From assembly GCA_004555705.1 (NCBI GenBank), contig SFHI01000024.1, forward strand, positions 1 through 38,350: a stretch of DNA of 38,350 nucleotides, in the 5' to 3' direction. The position numbers and the translations under genes are program-made. Positions 30,730-38,232 of this stretch are shown in pieces. The DNA is from Clostridiales bacterium (GTDB taxonomy: Bacteria > Bacillota > Clostridia > Oscillospirales > Oscillospiraceae). Position 1 is the stretch's first letter; the number at the start of each line of letters is the position of its first letter. A model generated the notes under the pieces. The model was not told the origin of the DNA. It ran no database searches and was given only the letters and a program-made list of their open reading frames with translations.

Positions 30730-32241
30730 GTGAACATATCAGGCCAGGCCCGGTTCAAAATCCTCATTGTGGACGACGCGCCCATCAACCGGATGCTGCT
30801 ATCCGAGATTCTGTCCGAGCGCTATGACATTGTGGAGGCGGAAAACGGTGCCCAGGCGGTTTCCATTCTGGAACGGAGCGCCCGGGATTTCGCCCTGGTG
30901 CTGCTGGACATCATCATGCCGGAGCTGGACGGCTTCGGAGTTCTGGCGTACATGAACAAAAACCACTGGATCGACGACCTGCCGGTCATCATGATTTCCT
31001 CGGAAACCACCCCCGCCATCATCCGCCGGGCCTACGAGCTGGGGGTTTCAGATTTTATGGGGCGGCCCTTCGATACGGAGATCGTCCGCCAGCGGGTGAA
31101 CAACACCATCCTGCTGTACGCCAAGCAGCGGCGGCTGGCCCAAATCGTCACGGAGCAGATTTACGAGAAGGAAAAGACGAAGAACCTGATGGTGTCCATC
31201 CTCAGCCACATCGTGGAATTCCGCAACGGCGAGAGTGGCCTGCACGTTCTGCACATCACCACCATTACCGAGCTTCTCCTGAAGCAGCTGGCCAAAAAAA
31301 CGGACAGCTACCTGCTGACCGCAGAGACCATCTCCCTGATCAGCAGCGCCTCGGCCCTCCACGACATCGGAAAAATCTCCATTCCCGATGAGATCATCAA
31401 CAAACCCGGCAAGCTGACCCGGGAGGAATTCGAGGTCATCAAGACCCACCCCCTTAACGGAGCCCTGGCTCTGACCAACCTGCCCATCCATAGTGACGAG
31501 CCTCTGGTCCGGGCCGCCTACGCCATCTGCCGCTGGCATCACGAGCGCTACGACGGCAGCGGCTATCCCGACGGCCTGCGGGGGGATGACATTCCCATCG
31601 GCGCCCAGGTGGTGGCCCTGGCGGATGTGTACGACGCTCTCACCAGCGACCGGTGCTACAAGCGGGCCTACTCCCATGAGACCGCCCTGGAGATGATTCT
31701 GGACGGCAGCTGCGGCGTCTTTAATCCCCTGCTGCTGGAGTGCCTGCGGGAGGTTCACGACCAGCTTCCCCAGGCTCTGGAGGATGTCTCCCTGACCCGC
31801 CACAGCGTGGATCAGGAGGCGGTGCTGCGGGAGCTTTCCCGCCGGGATGTGACCTCCGCCTCCGCCCAGCAGCTTCGCCTGACCCATATCGAGCGGGAAA
31901 AGTTCCGGTTTTTTCTGGATTCCATCCAGGAGATTGTATTTTCCTACAATCGGGATTCGGATATTTTCTCCATTTCGCCCCTGGGTGCCCGGCAGCTGGG
32001 GCTGCGGGAGGTCATCTCCGACCCCGCAGGGAACAAAGACTTCTGCGAAGTGTTCGGCGCGAATTTCCCCGCCTCCCTGATGGCGGACGCGGACAAAACC
32101 CTTCCGGAGGCCCCCGAATTCACCCTGCCCCGCTCCCCCCTGCCCCGGAGCCCATCCATCTCCTGCAAGGCCATCTGGCTGGAGGGCGAACCCCGCTGCT
32201 GCGGCGTCATTGGCAGAATCGAAAGTCCCTCCCATACATAA
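30730..32241 (+). CDS. response regulator with HD-GYP domain and C-terminal PAS-like region
   Basis: 503 residues. Receiver domain (1-125): acidic pair Asp15-Asp16, phospho-acceptor Asp60 in LVLLDIIMPELDG. The usual Lys of the KPF motif is Arg (GRPF, 111-114), a rare change that may alter activation. HD-GYP domain (about 150-350): HDIGK at 211-215, KTHPLNG, HHERYDGSGYPDGLRG with GYP at 278-280, and LADVYDALTSDR; all metal-site residues are present, so cyclic-di-GMP phosphodiesterase activity is plausible. C-terminal region (about 380-503) looks PAS-like (FFLDSIQEIVFSYNRDSDIF). The start is GTG 30730, with AGGTGG five bases ahead. No histidine kinase is adjacent. Confidence 0.9.
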   Translation: MNISGQARFKILIVDDAPINRMLLSEILSERYDIVEAENGAQAVSILERSARDFALVLLDIIMPELDGFGVLAYMNKNHWIDDLPVIMISSETTPAIIRRAYELGVSDFMGRPFDTEIVRQRVNNTILLYAKQRRLAQIVTEQIYEKEKTKNLMVSILSHIVEFRNGESGLHVLHITTITELLLKQLAKKTDSYLLTAETISLISSASALHDIGKISIPDEIINKPGKLTREEFEVIKTHPLNGALALTNLPIHSDEPLVRAAYAICRWHHERYDGSGYPDGLRGDDIPIGAQVVALADVYDALTSDRCYKRAYSHETALEMILDGSCGVFNPLLLECLREVHDQLPQALEDVSLTRHSVDQEAVLRELSRRDVTSASAQQLRLTHIEREKFRFFLDSIQEIVFSYNRDSDIFSISPLGARQLGLREVISDPAGNKDFCEVFGANFPASLMADADKTLPEAPEFTLPRSPLPRSPSISCKAIWLEGEPRCCGVIGRIESPSHT

Positions 32242-32247
32242 CCGCAC

Positions 32248-32275
32248 CGGGCTGCCCCATCGGCAGCCCGGTTTT
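32248..32275 (+). terminator. intrinsic terminator of the HD-GYP gene
   Basis: CCGGGCTGCC (32248-32257) pairs with GGCAGCCCGG (32262-32271), followed by TTTT. Confidence 0.92.
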
Positions 32276-32305
32276 CGCGTTTCCAACCAGAATCCATCAA
32301 ACGAT

Positions 32306-32512
32306 CAATTGTTGTTTACAGCACAAAAAAGAACTGTCATTGCGAACCAGTCCGCAGACTGGTGTGGCAATCCCCCAGCTTTTCAGGACGGTTTGTTAGG
32401 GCGTTTGTCCGTTTTTCGTACTTCTCGGAAGAACGGGGGGATTGCCACGCCAGTGTGCGCACTGGCTCGCAATGACAGCATTATTTTCAGTTCGCACGCG
32501 TAAACAACAATT
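32306..32512. repeat. palindromic intergenic repeat, copy K
   Basis: Left hairpin ACCAGTC-CGCA-GACTGGT, right hairpin GCCAGTG-TGCG-CACTGGC, type 1 centre in copy A direction. It fills the gap between the convergent HD-GYP and lipoprotein genes. Confidence 0.93.
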
Positions 32513-32525
32513 TGTTTTTCTTCCG

Positions 32526-33020
32526 CTAACCTCCTTCCCCCTGGCGCTCGGCAACCGCCTCGAATGCCGTAACTGTGTCCGCGTCCAGCTTCTCCCTGTC
32601 AAGCCACATATCATACACGCCTCCGTCCTTCACAAACAGAACCCGGTAGCTTTCCCGACGTTCCAGCGTATTGGGATCGCTGAAATACAGCGTGATGTAG
32701 TGCAGCGGATGGGCTTCGTCGCCGCCCTTCCATCCAAAAAACTCGCAGCCGTAGGCCACCTTGTTAAGGTAACGGGGCAGCGCGCTGTCATCATCGTCCC
32801 AAAGCTGGGAGGGGGTGATATCCGTAAGCCGAATCGTGCTCACCACCGTGCCCTCCCCGTCCAGTACGGTGCAGCTCATATCCGTCACATCGGAAATCGT
32901 GAACCCTTCCGGCAGTCCGAAGGAAAAATCCCCCACCTCAGGCACCTTCTCCCGGGAGCCGCACCCGGAAACCGCCAGTGTTAGTACCAGAAAAACCAAA
33001 ATCCATTTTGCCCTGCGCAT
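32526..33020 (-). CDS. predicted lipoprotein of unknown function
   Basis: 164 residues. A lipoprotein signal (MRRAKWILVFLVLTLAVSGC) with lipobox VSGC places it on the outer face of the membrane. The mature part (DFSFGLPEGFTISDVTDMSC, LHYITLYFSDPN, VLFVKDGGVYDMWLD) has alternating beta-strand character and no motif I recognise. ATG 33020 is used because it starts the signal peptide; AAAGGAG lies nine bases before it. It is last in the Dlt-like operon, 21 bases after another lipoprotein, so it may serve the same cell-envelope modification. Confidence 0.78.
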   Translation of the reverse strand: MRRAKWILVFLVLTLAVSGCGSREKVPEVGDFSFGLPEGFTISDVTDMSCTVLDGEGTVVSTIRLTDITPSQLWDDDDSALPRYLNKVAYGCEFFGWKGGDEAHPLHYITLYFSDPNTLERRESYRVLFVKDGGVYDMWLDREKLDADTVTAFEAVAERQGEGG

Positions 33021-33041
33021 CAGAAATGACTCCTTTCCCAA

Positions 33042-33506
33042 TTAAGCTGCTTCATAGATGATCCCGTCCACCATATCTTCCCCGAAGGTGATGATCAGAC
33101 GGGTGTTCCCCCGAACCGCTTCCCAGATTCCGTCCTCCTGGAAGCCCTCCGGGCCGTAGAGCTCCTCCGCCCGGCTCCTGGGGTCCCCGATTTTCAGGCC
33201 CTCCCCGGTGCAGACCGTGTCGTCGGCAAACCAGGCCCGGATGATCCGCTCGGCGCCCTCCACAGTGGCGGTGGTCAGGTAGATCCCGCCGTGATAATAG
33301 GTGGTCTCCATGCCGGCAGCGGCGCAGCTGGGGGATTGGCTGTACCCCATGGGCTCCCCCAGCCGGTACAGCACCGGCCCCGCCTCGACATTCATCCCAA
33401 TCTCCACCTCCCGGTAGATAAACCGGAAATCCTCCGTCTGCGACTTCTTCCCGCACCCGGCGCACAGCAGCGCAAGACAGAGGAAAAGCAATAACCATCG
33501 TTTCAT
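33042..33506 (-). CDS. predicted lipoprotein of unknown function
   Basis: 154 residues. Signal MKRWLLLFLCLALLCAGC with lipobox CAGC. The mature part contains FIYREVEIGMNVEAGPVLYR, GMETTYYHGGIYLTTATV and TGEGLKIGDPRSRAEELYG, reminiscent of small SmpA/OmlA-like or beta-rich sensor lipoproteins of Clostridia. No enzyme motif is seen. Its ATG overlaps the stop of the SGNH-protein gene by four bases (ATGA), with GGAGG seven bases ahead, so it is co-translated with that gene. An accessory role in the acylation system is likely but not proven. Confidence 0.8.
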   Translation of the reverse strand: MKRWLLLFLCLALLCAGCGKKSQTEDFRFIYREVEIGMNVEAGPVLYRLGEPMGYSQSPSCAAAGMETTYYHGGIYLTTATVEGAERIIRAWFADDTVCTGEGLKIGDPRSRAEELYGPEGFQEDGIWEAVRGNTRLIITFGEDMVDGIIYEAA

Positions 33507-34537
33507 TCGCCCGCCTCCTTGGCTTTTTCATATCGGGCAGCCTTTTCCGCCCAAAGGGCAGCCCTTTCCGGCTCTTCCCGCCGGTCCGGCAGGCCAAACC
33601 TCTGTGCCAGGATTCCTCCCAGCCAGCGGGTGGTCTTTTCCGCCCCATACACATTCAGATGATACCCGCCGTCATAGGTATCCCGGCTCCAATCGATGCC
33701 AATTTCCTCCTGGCACACCTGGGCATTCAGGTAGAGCAGTCCCTTTTCCTCCGCGTAATCCCGGACGGCGTCATCCCAGGATTCCCACCATACCGGCATG
33801 GGATTGGGCGCCTTCACCAGCACCAGCTGAATCCCCCGCTCCCGGCAGAGGGCCTCCATCTTATTCAGGTAGTACCAGCTGTTTTCCCCGAAGGAGGGCT
33901 GCCTGGGCGGCGCTTCCGGCAGGCCTCCCTGAAAGGGTACCGCCTCGGTGCGCATCAGATATCCGTTGTGGGAAACAGCCTCCCGGTGGAAGAGGTAACC
34001 AAAATCCTCCCGGCCCAGCTCCCGCCACCGGTCGTGGAACCGGAGAATCGGAAAGAGATAGGTGAGCATCCCCTCCCCCTGCCGCTCCTCAGCTGTCATG
34101 GAGGCGGAAATGGCCCTCCATTTGCTTCCCGACCACTTCATGGCGTCCAGGGTCATCCGGTTGTAGGCCTCCCGCCGGGTGTCGCTCCCCGTGCTCTCCG
34201 GGGTGTCGTATTTCATGGCCAGCACGTTGAACACCACCACCTTCGGCGTCTCATACAGGAGCATTTCCTCCAGCAGGTAATAGGACTGCCACACGGTCTG
34301 CTGGGCGCTGCCCCGCACCCAGGAGGGAATGCCATATTCCTCCCACAGCGTCACGGGGGAGTAGGTTTCGTACACCTCGCAGTCCCCGATAAAGAGTACA
34401 TCGTGCCCGCTTGTTTCCCGGTAGTACTCCCCAATCAGCGCCCCCTCCGGGGTTTCCGTCATGTACTTGGGCATCACCAGTGCCTGTAAAAACCAAATCG
34501 CCAGCCCCAGCGCCAGCACCCCCATCCACCGCCGCAT
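33503..34537 (-). CDS. DltD/AlgJ-like SGNH-fold membrane-anchored protein
   Basis: A 344-residue protein with an N-terminal membrane anchor (VLALGLAIWFLQALVM, about 7-22) and an extracellular SGNH-hydrolase-like domain. Block I is VLFIGDCEVYETYSP: the position normally held by the nucleophile serine (GDS) is Cys53. The Asp/His block is present as DGGYHLNVYGAEK (Asp289, His293). SGNH partners of MBOAT proteins (DltD, AlgJ/X, OatA C-terminus) transfer the acyl group to the extracellular polymer. It lies downstream of the MBOAT gene, separated by repeat L, and is coupled to a lipoprotein gene. The Cys substitution could give a thiol nucleophile or an inactive, scaffolding protein. Confidence 0.83.
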   Translation of the reverse strand: MRRWMGVLALGLAIWFLQALVMPKYMTETPEGALIGEYYRETSGHDVLFIGDCEVYETYSPVTLWEEYGIPSWVRGSAQQTVWQSYYLLEEMLLYETPKVVVFNVLAMKYDTPESTGSDTRREAYNRMTLDAMKWSGSKWRAISASMTAEERQGEGMLTYLFPILRFHDRWRELGREDFGYLFHREAVSHNGYLMRTEAVPFQGGLPEAPPRQPSFGENSWYYLNKMEALCRERGIQLVLVKAPNPMPVWWESWDDAVRDYAEEKGLLYLNAQVCQEEIGIDWSRDTYDGGYHLNVYGAEKTTRWLGGILAQRFGLPDRREEPERAALWAEKAARYEKAKEAGE

Positions 34538-34569
34538 CCGTTTTTCCCCCCTCCCTTGCTTAGAGGTGA

Positions 34570-34946
34570 AAATTGTTGTTTAGAGGCTTCGCCTCAAGTT
34601 TTCTGTCATTGCGAACCAGCGCGCACGCTGGTGTGGCAATCCCCCCGTTTATCCGATCACCTCTTGCCCCCCTCGTTTGAGGGGGGACGGCTTGCCGGGG
34701 GGAGTTGCGGTGGCGTTTCCGACTTATTCGGCACCCCGGCGAATCCGCATATTTGTCCTCAATAGGCGGAAAAAAGCAATTTTAGTGGGGATATAAACGA
34801 ACTGCGGCAAACTCCCCCCGCCCTTCGGGCCCTCCCCCCTCAAACGAGGGGGGCAAGGGGCACCCGGAAAAGTTTGGGGATTGCCACACCAGGCTGCGGC
34901 CTGGTTCGCAATGACAGTTCTATTTCAGTGCGTCAAGCACCAATTT
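34570..34946. repeat. palindromic intergenic repeat, copy L, with nested palindrome
   Basis: Largest copy (377 bp). Left hairpin ACCAGCG-CGCA-CGCTGGT, right hairpin ACCAGGC-TGCG-GCCTGGT, ends AAATTGTTGTTTA / AAGCACCAATTTT. The centre is a different palindrome with arms near CTTGCCCCCCTCGTTTGA (34663-34680) and its reverse complement at 34840-34857. It accounts for the 414-base gap between the MBOAT and SGNH genes. Confidence 0.93.
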
Positions 34947-34951
34947 TCTTG

Positions 34952-36337
34952 TCAAAAATTCCCATAAATAAAGCTCCCGGCATCGTACTCCAGGCCGTAG
35001 CAGCCGAAAACCAGCGTAATCAGCACGAGCACCGCCGCTCCGGCCCATTTCATCCCCGGGGAAAGCCGGGACAGTTTTTCCCGGCACCCTTCCGCGCCAA
35101 ACATCAGCGCCGTTCCCAGGGTCAAAATCCACCAGTCCCCGGCCCCCAGCCCCAGGTCCGGAACCGTCCCCCACTGAACCAGCGACACTAATCGGTTAAC
35201 ATAATCAATCGGATTTGGAAACAAATCACAGGCCCGGATCAGATTCATCAGGAAAAAGGTTCTCGCCATCTCAAACCGGGCATACCACCGTTTTCCCTTC
35301 CAGCCGAATCGTTTATGGAACCGGGCATACAGAGGGCCAAGCTCCTGGGAAATCAGGACAAAAGCGCAGTTGAGCATCCCCCACAGCAGAAAATTCGGGG
35401 CAGCCCCATGCCACAGCCCGGTAGCCAGCCAGGTGATTCCCGTGGCGATGTACACACTCACCCGTTTCCCCCGAGCCCCCAGCCGTTTCCGCGCCGCCCG
35501 GCCCAGCCGCAGCAGGGGTCGGCTGACGCAGAGCGGATAAAACACATACTCCTTCATCCACCTGCCCAGGGTTATGTGCCACCTGCGCCAGTATTCCGCC
35601 ACACTTTTCGCAGAAAATGGCCGGTCAAAATTCTCCTCCAGCCGGATGCCCAGGGCCCGGGCAGCCCCCAGGGCCATGTCCATTCCCCCGGTGAAGTCCG
35701 CGTAGAGACGCACCGTGTAGAGCACCGTCAGCAGGAGAAACCCCGGCCCAAAGCTGCCCTTCAGCGCCGCCACCGGAACGGCCAGCCTGTCCGCTACCAC
35801 CAGCTTTTTGAAATACCCCCACAGCATCCGCATAAGCCCTTCGGAAACCTCCGACCGGACGTATTCCCGCCCAGGGGAAAGTTCCCGGGAAAGCGTGTCG
35901 AACCTTCCGATGGGTCCCTGGGCCATCTGGGGAAAGAAGGATGCGAACAGCGCGAATTTCAGGATATTCCGCTCCGCCGATACCTTTCCCCGGTACACAT
36001 CCACGCAGTACCCCACGCATTGCAGCAGGTAGAAGGAGATTCCCACCGGCATGGGCCCCATGGGGAACCGAATACGGCACAGGGCCAGCAGGGCGAAATT
36101 CGTCGTCAGGCAGCCAAGCAGAATTTCCCTTTTCCTCCCCCACCGCTCCATTGCCCTGGCCGCGCACCAGCAAAGCGCCGTCACAAGCAGCATCAGCCCC
36201 AGGCTCTCCCATCCCGCCCGGGCATAGCAGAAGATACTGAAGCCCAGCAGCAGAACGCGCTGGGCCTTCCCGGGAAGGCGGTAATAGGCGATCAGCAGCA
36301 GCCCGAACAGCAGCGGAAAGGAATAGGTAAGAAACAT
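34952..36337 (-). CDS. MBOAT-family O-acyltransferase (DltB/AlgI-like)
   Basis: A 461-residue membrane-bound O-acyltransferase with about ten to twelve hydrophobic segments. Family signatures: FASFFPQMAQGPIGRF (about 131-146), YADFTGGMDMALGAARALGI, EYWRRWHITLGRWMKEYVFYPL (about 248-269) and WLATGLWHGAAPNFLLWG with the catalytic His310. It moves an activated acyl or aminoacyl group from the carrier protein across the membrane. It starts one base after the carrier-protein stop. The frame is open upstream to 36454, but ATG 36337 begins the family N-terminus MFLTYSFPLLFGLL. With the ligase, carrier protein and SGNH protein it forms a Dlt-like set. Confidence 0.92.
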   Translation of the reverse strand: MFLTYSFPLLFGLLLIAYYRLPGKAQRVLLLGFSIFCYARAGWESLGLMLLVTALCWCAARAMERWGRKREILLGCLTTNFALLALCRIRFPMGPMPVGISFYLLQCVGYCVDVYRGKVSAERNILKFALFASFFPQMAQGPIGRFDTLSRELSPGREYVRSEVSEGLMRMLWGYFKKLVVADRLAVPVAALKGSFGPGFLLLTVLYTVRLYADFTGGMDMALGAARALGIRLEENFDRPFSAKSVAEYWRRWHITLGRWMKEYVFYPLCVSRPLLRLGRAARKRLGARGKRVSVYIATGITWLATGLWHGAAPNFLLWGMLNCAFVLISQELGPLYARFHKRFGWKGKRWYARFEMARTFFLMNLIRACDLFPNPIDYVNRLVSLVQWGTVPDLGLGAGDWWILTLGTALMFGAEGCREKLSRLSPGMKWAGAAVLVLITLVFGCYGLEYDAGSFIYGNF

Positions 36338-36338
36338 A

Positions 36339-36563
36339 TTACCCCCGGAGCCTCCGCACCAGCGCCCATAAAGCCCGGGCGGAGTTAAAGTTCTCCGGCA
36401 CCAGCTCCTCCGCCCCGATGCGCACCCCCAGCGCGCCGTCAACCTCCGCCACAATGCTCACAATGTCAAAAGAATCCAGAATTCCGTCCTCCACCAGCCG
36501 CTCCTCCCGGTCAAAATCCACATCCGGCCGCAGCGCCTCCAGAATTTCCAGCAATTCTTCCAT
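36339..36563 (-). CDS. acyl carrier protein (DltC-like)
   Basis: A 74-residue carrier protein. The phosphopantetheine site is Ser31 in DGILDSFDIVSIVAEVD. It carries the group activated by the ligase encoded upstream and presents it to the MBOAT protein. GTG 36572, ATG 36569 and ATG 36563 are all in frame; AGGGAG stands eight bases before 36563, so that is preferred. Its stop abuts the MBOAT start (one base apart), showing tight coupling. Confidence 0.88.
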   Translation of the reverse strand: MEELLEILEALRPDVDFDREERLVEDGILDSFDIVSIVAEVDGALGVRIGAEELVPENFNSARALWALVRRLRG

Positions 36564-36601
36564 GGTCATCACTCCCTGGTTGTCAATTTATGTGCAGCTG
36601 T

Positions 36602-36650
36602 AAATTGTTGTTTAGCGGCTTCGCCGAATTGACAATTGACAGTTGACAAT
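36602..36650. repeat. palindromic intergenic repeat, copy M (remnant)
   Basis: Left end AAATTGTTGTTTA, a small hairpin GCGGCTTCGCCG, then AATTGACAATTGACAGTTG, a motif like the outer arms around copy D. No second half. It lies between the ligase and carrier-protein genes; 36651-36710 is AT-rich without further structure. Confidence 0.7.
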
Positions 36651-36710
36651 TATTGTGTCATAAACGGGACGATTTTGAAATAAAACGCCTAATTTTTGAC
36701 TTTTAATCTT

Positions 36711-38198
36711 TTATTTTTCATCCCGTTTTCTGGCAATCTTCCCGTTTTCCGTCCGGGGCATGGTTTCCAGCCTCCGGATTTCCCGGGGGAGCATATACCG
36801 GGGCAGCTTTTTCTTTAAGGCTTCTCTCAGCGTCCCGGCCTCCGCCTCCCCGGTGTAGTACAGGGTCAGCCGACCCCTTTCCGGGTCATACACGCAGCAG
36901 GCGGCGCTGACCTGCCCCTGGGCCATGGCTGCCGCCTCGATCTCGCCCAGCTCGATCCGGCGTCCCATGTGCTTGATCTGGCCGTCCTTCCGGCCCAGAA
37001 ACTGCAGCTCTCCCCGGTCATTGTACCTGCCCAGGTCCCCGGTCCGGTAAATTCGATCGGGATACAGGGTCTGCAGGGGATTGCGCACGAAACCTCCCTG
37101 CTCCTCCCCGCAGTAGCCCAGGGTCAGACGGCTTCCCCGGATGCAGATTTCCCCCGGCTCCCCCGGAGCGGGAGGGCAGTCCTTCTCATCCAGCAGAAAC
37201 ACCTCCGTGTTTGGCAATGGCGCACCGATGGGAATGGCCTCCCCCGGGGAAAAGTCCCGGTTCACCTCATAATAGCAGCAAATTCCCGTGGTTTCCGTGG
37301 GGCCGTAGAGGTTAAAGAATCTGACCCCCGGGGCCGCCTCCCGCCAGCGCTTCAGCTCCCCCGGCGGCAGCGGCTCACTGGCAAAGGCCACACATCGCAG
37401 ATACTCCGGCCTCACCCGCGCAAAGGTGCCGGGGTAGGAAACCAGCGTCAGCGCCGGTGCCACCCAGCAGAGGGTGTTGATTTTCCGTTGGTTCAGATAT
37501 TCCACCAGCCGCACCGGGGCGCAGAACAGCTCCCGGGGCAGCAGCTCCATCCTGGCCCCCAGCTTCAGCGCTGGGAAGAACTCCTTGAACCAGGCGTCAA
37601 AATACAGCGGGCTTTGGCTCCCGAACACCGTGTCCGCGTCAAAGGGCAGCACGGCGCATAAGCCTTCCATATAGTCAATCACCGCCCGGTGGCAGCCCAC
37701 CACCCCCTTGGGAGTACCGGTGGAGCCGGAGGTGAAAACCACATACATTGGGTCCGTGTCCAGGGCCCTCCCCATGGCTTGCTCCAGGGCTTCGGCGTCC
37801 CCTGGGGCTGAGGACGCCGGGCCGTATGTATAAACCGGGCAGCCTTGGGCGATGCCCTCCGCTTTCCCCCGGGAATTTTCCTCACAAAGAATGGCCCCTG
37901 GTTTCAGGGTATCCAAGATCCCCTTCAGCCGTGCCTCCGGCATCCCGGTGTCCAGGGCCGCGAAGCAGCCCCCGGCGGAAACCACCCCCAGGAACGCCGC
38001 CAGCGCCCGGGGAGAGCGCTCCATCAGCACCGCCACCCGCTGCCGTTCATGGCCATGGCCGAGCAGAAACGTCCCCACGCTCCGGGCCGTTTCCCGCAGG
38101 GCCCCGAAGGTCATGTGCTCCTCCCGGGAAGCCACCGCCACCCGCCCCGGCCACCGCAGCGCGGCTTCCTCCAGGTATTCCAAAATATTTCTGCGCAT
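36711..38198 (-). CDS. amino-acid adenylating ligase (DltA-like)
   Basis: A 495-residue adenylate-forming enzyme that would activate a carboxylic acid with ATP and load it on the carrier protein. Core motifs: FTSGSTGTPKGV (155-166), LYGPTETTG (297-305), YRTGDLGRYNDRGELQFLGR (384-403) and the C-terminal Lys487 in NGKIARK. Asp201 in LYFDAW matches the aspartate that binds the alpha-amino group in NRPS/DltA enzymes, so an amino acid substrate is likely. DltA enzymes have Cys in the FCGE block that favours D-alanine; here the block is FASE (Ala273), so a different amino acid is possible. ATG 38198 has a weak ribosome site. Confidence 0.88.
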   Translation of the reverse strand: MRRNILEYLEEAALRWPGRVAVASREEHMTFGALRETARSVGTFLLGHGHERQRVAVLMERSPRALAAFLGVVSAGGCFAALDTGMPEARLKGILDTLKPGAILCEENSRGKAEGIAQGCPVYTYGPASSAPGDAEALEQAMGRALDTDPMYVVFTSGSTGTPKGVVGCHRAVIDYMEGLCAVLPFDADTVFGSQSPLYFDAWFKEFFPALKLGARMELLPRELFCAPVRLVEYLNQRKINTLCWVAPALTLVSYPGTFARVRPEYLRCVAFASEPLPPGELKRWREAAPGVRFFNLYGPTETTGICCYYEVNRDFSPGEAIPIGAPLPNTEVFLLDEKDCPPAPGEPGEICIRGSRLTLGYCGEEQGGFVRNPLQTLYPDRIYRTGDLGRYNDRGELQFLGRKDGQIKHMGRRIELGEIEAAAMAQGQVSAACCVYDPERGRLTLYYTGEAEAGTLREALKKKLPRYMLPREIRRLETMPRTENGKIARKRDEK

Positions 38199-38232
38199 TT
38201 TCAATCAGCTTTCTGTCAAGAATTATCGTGGT

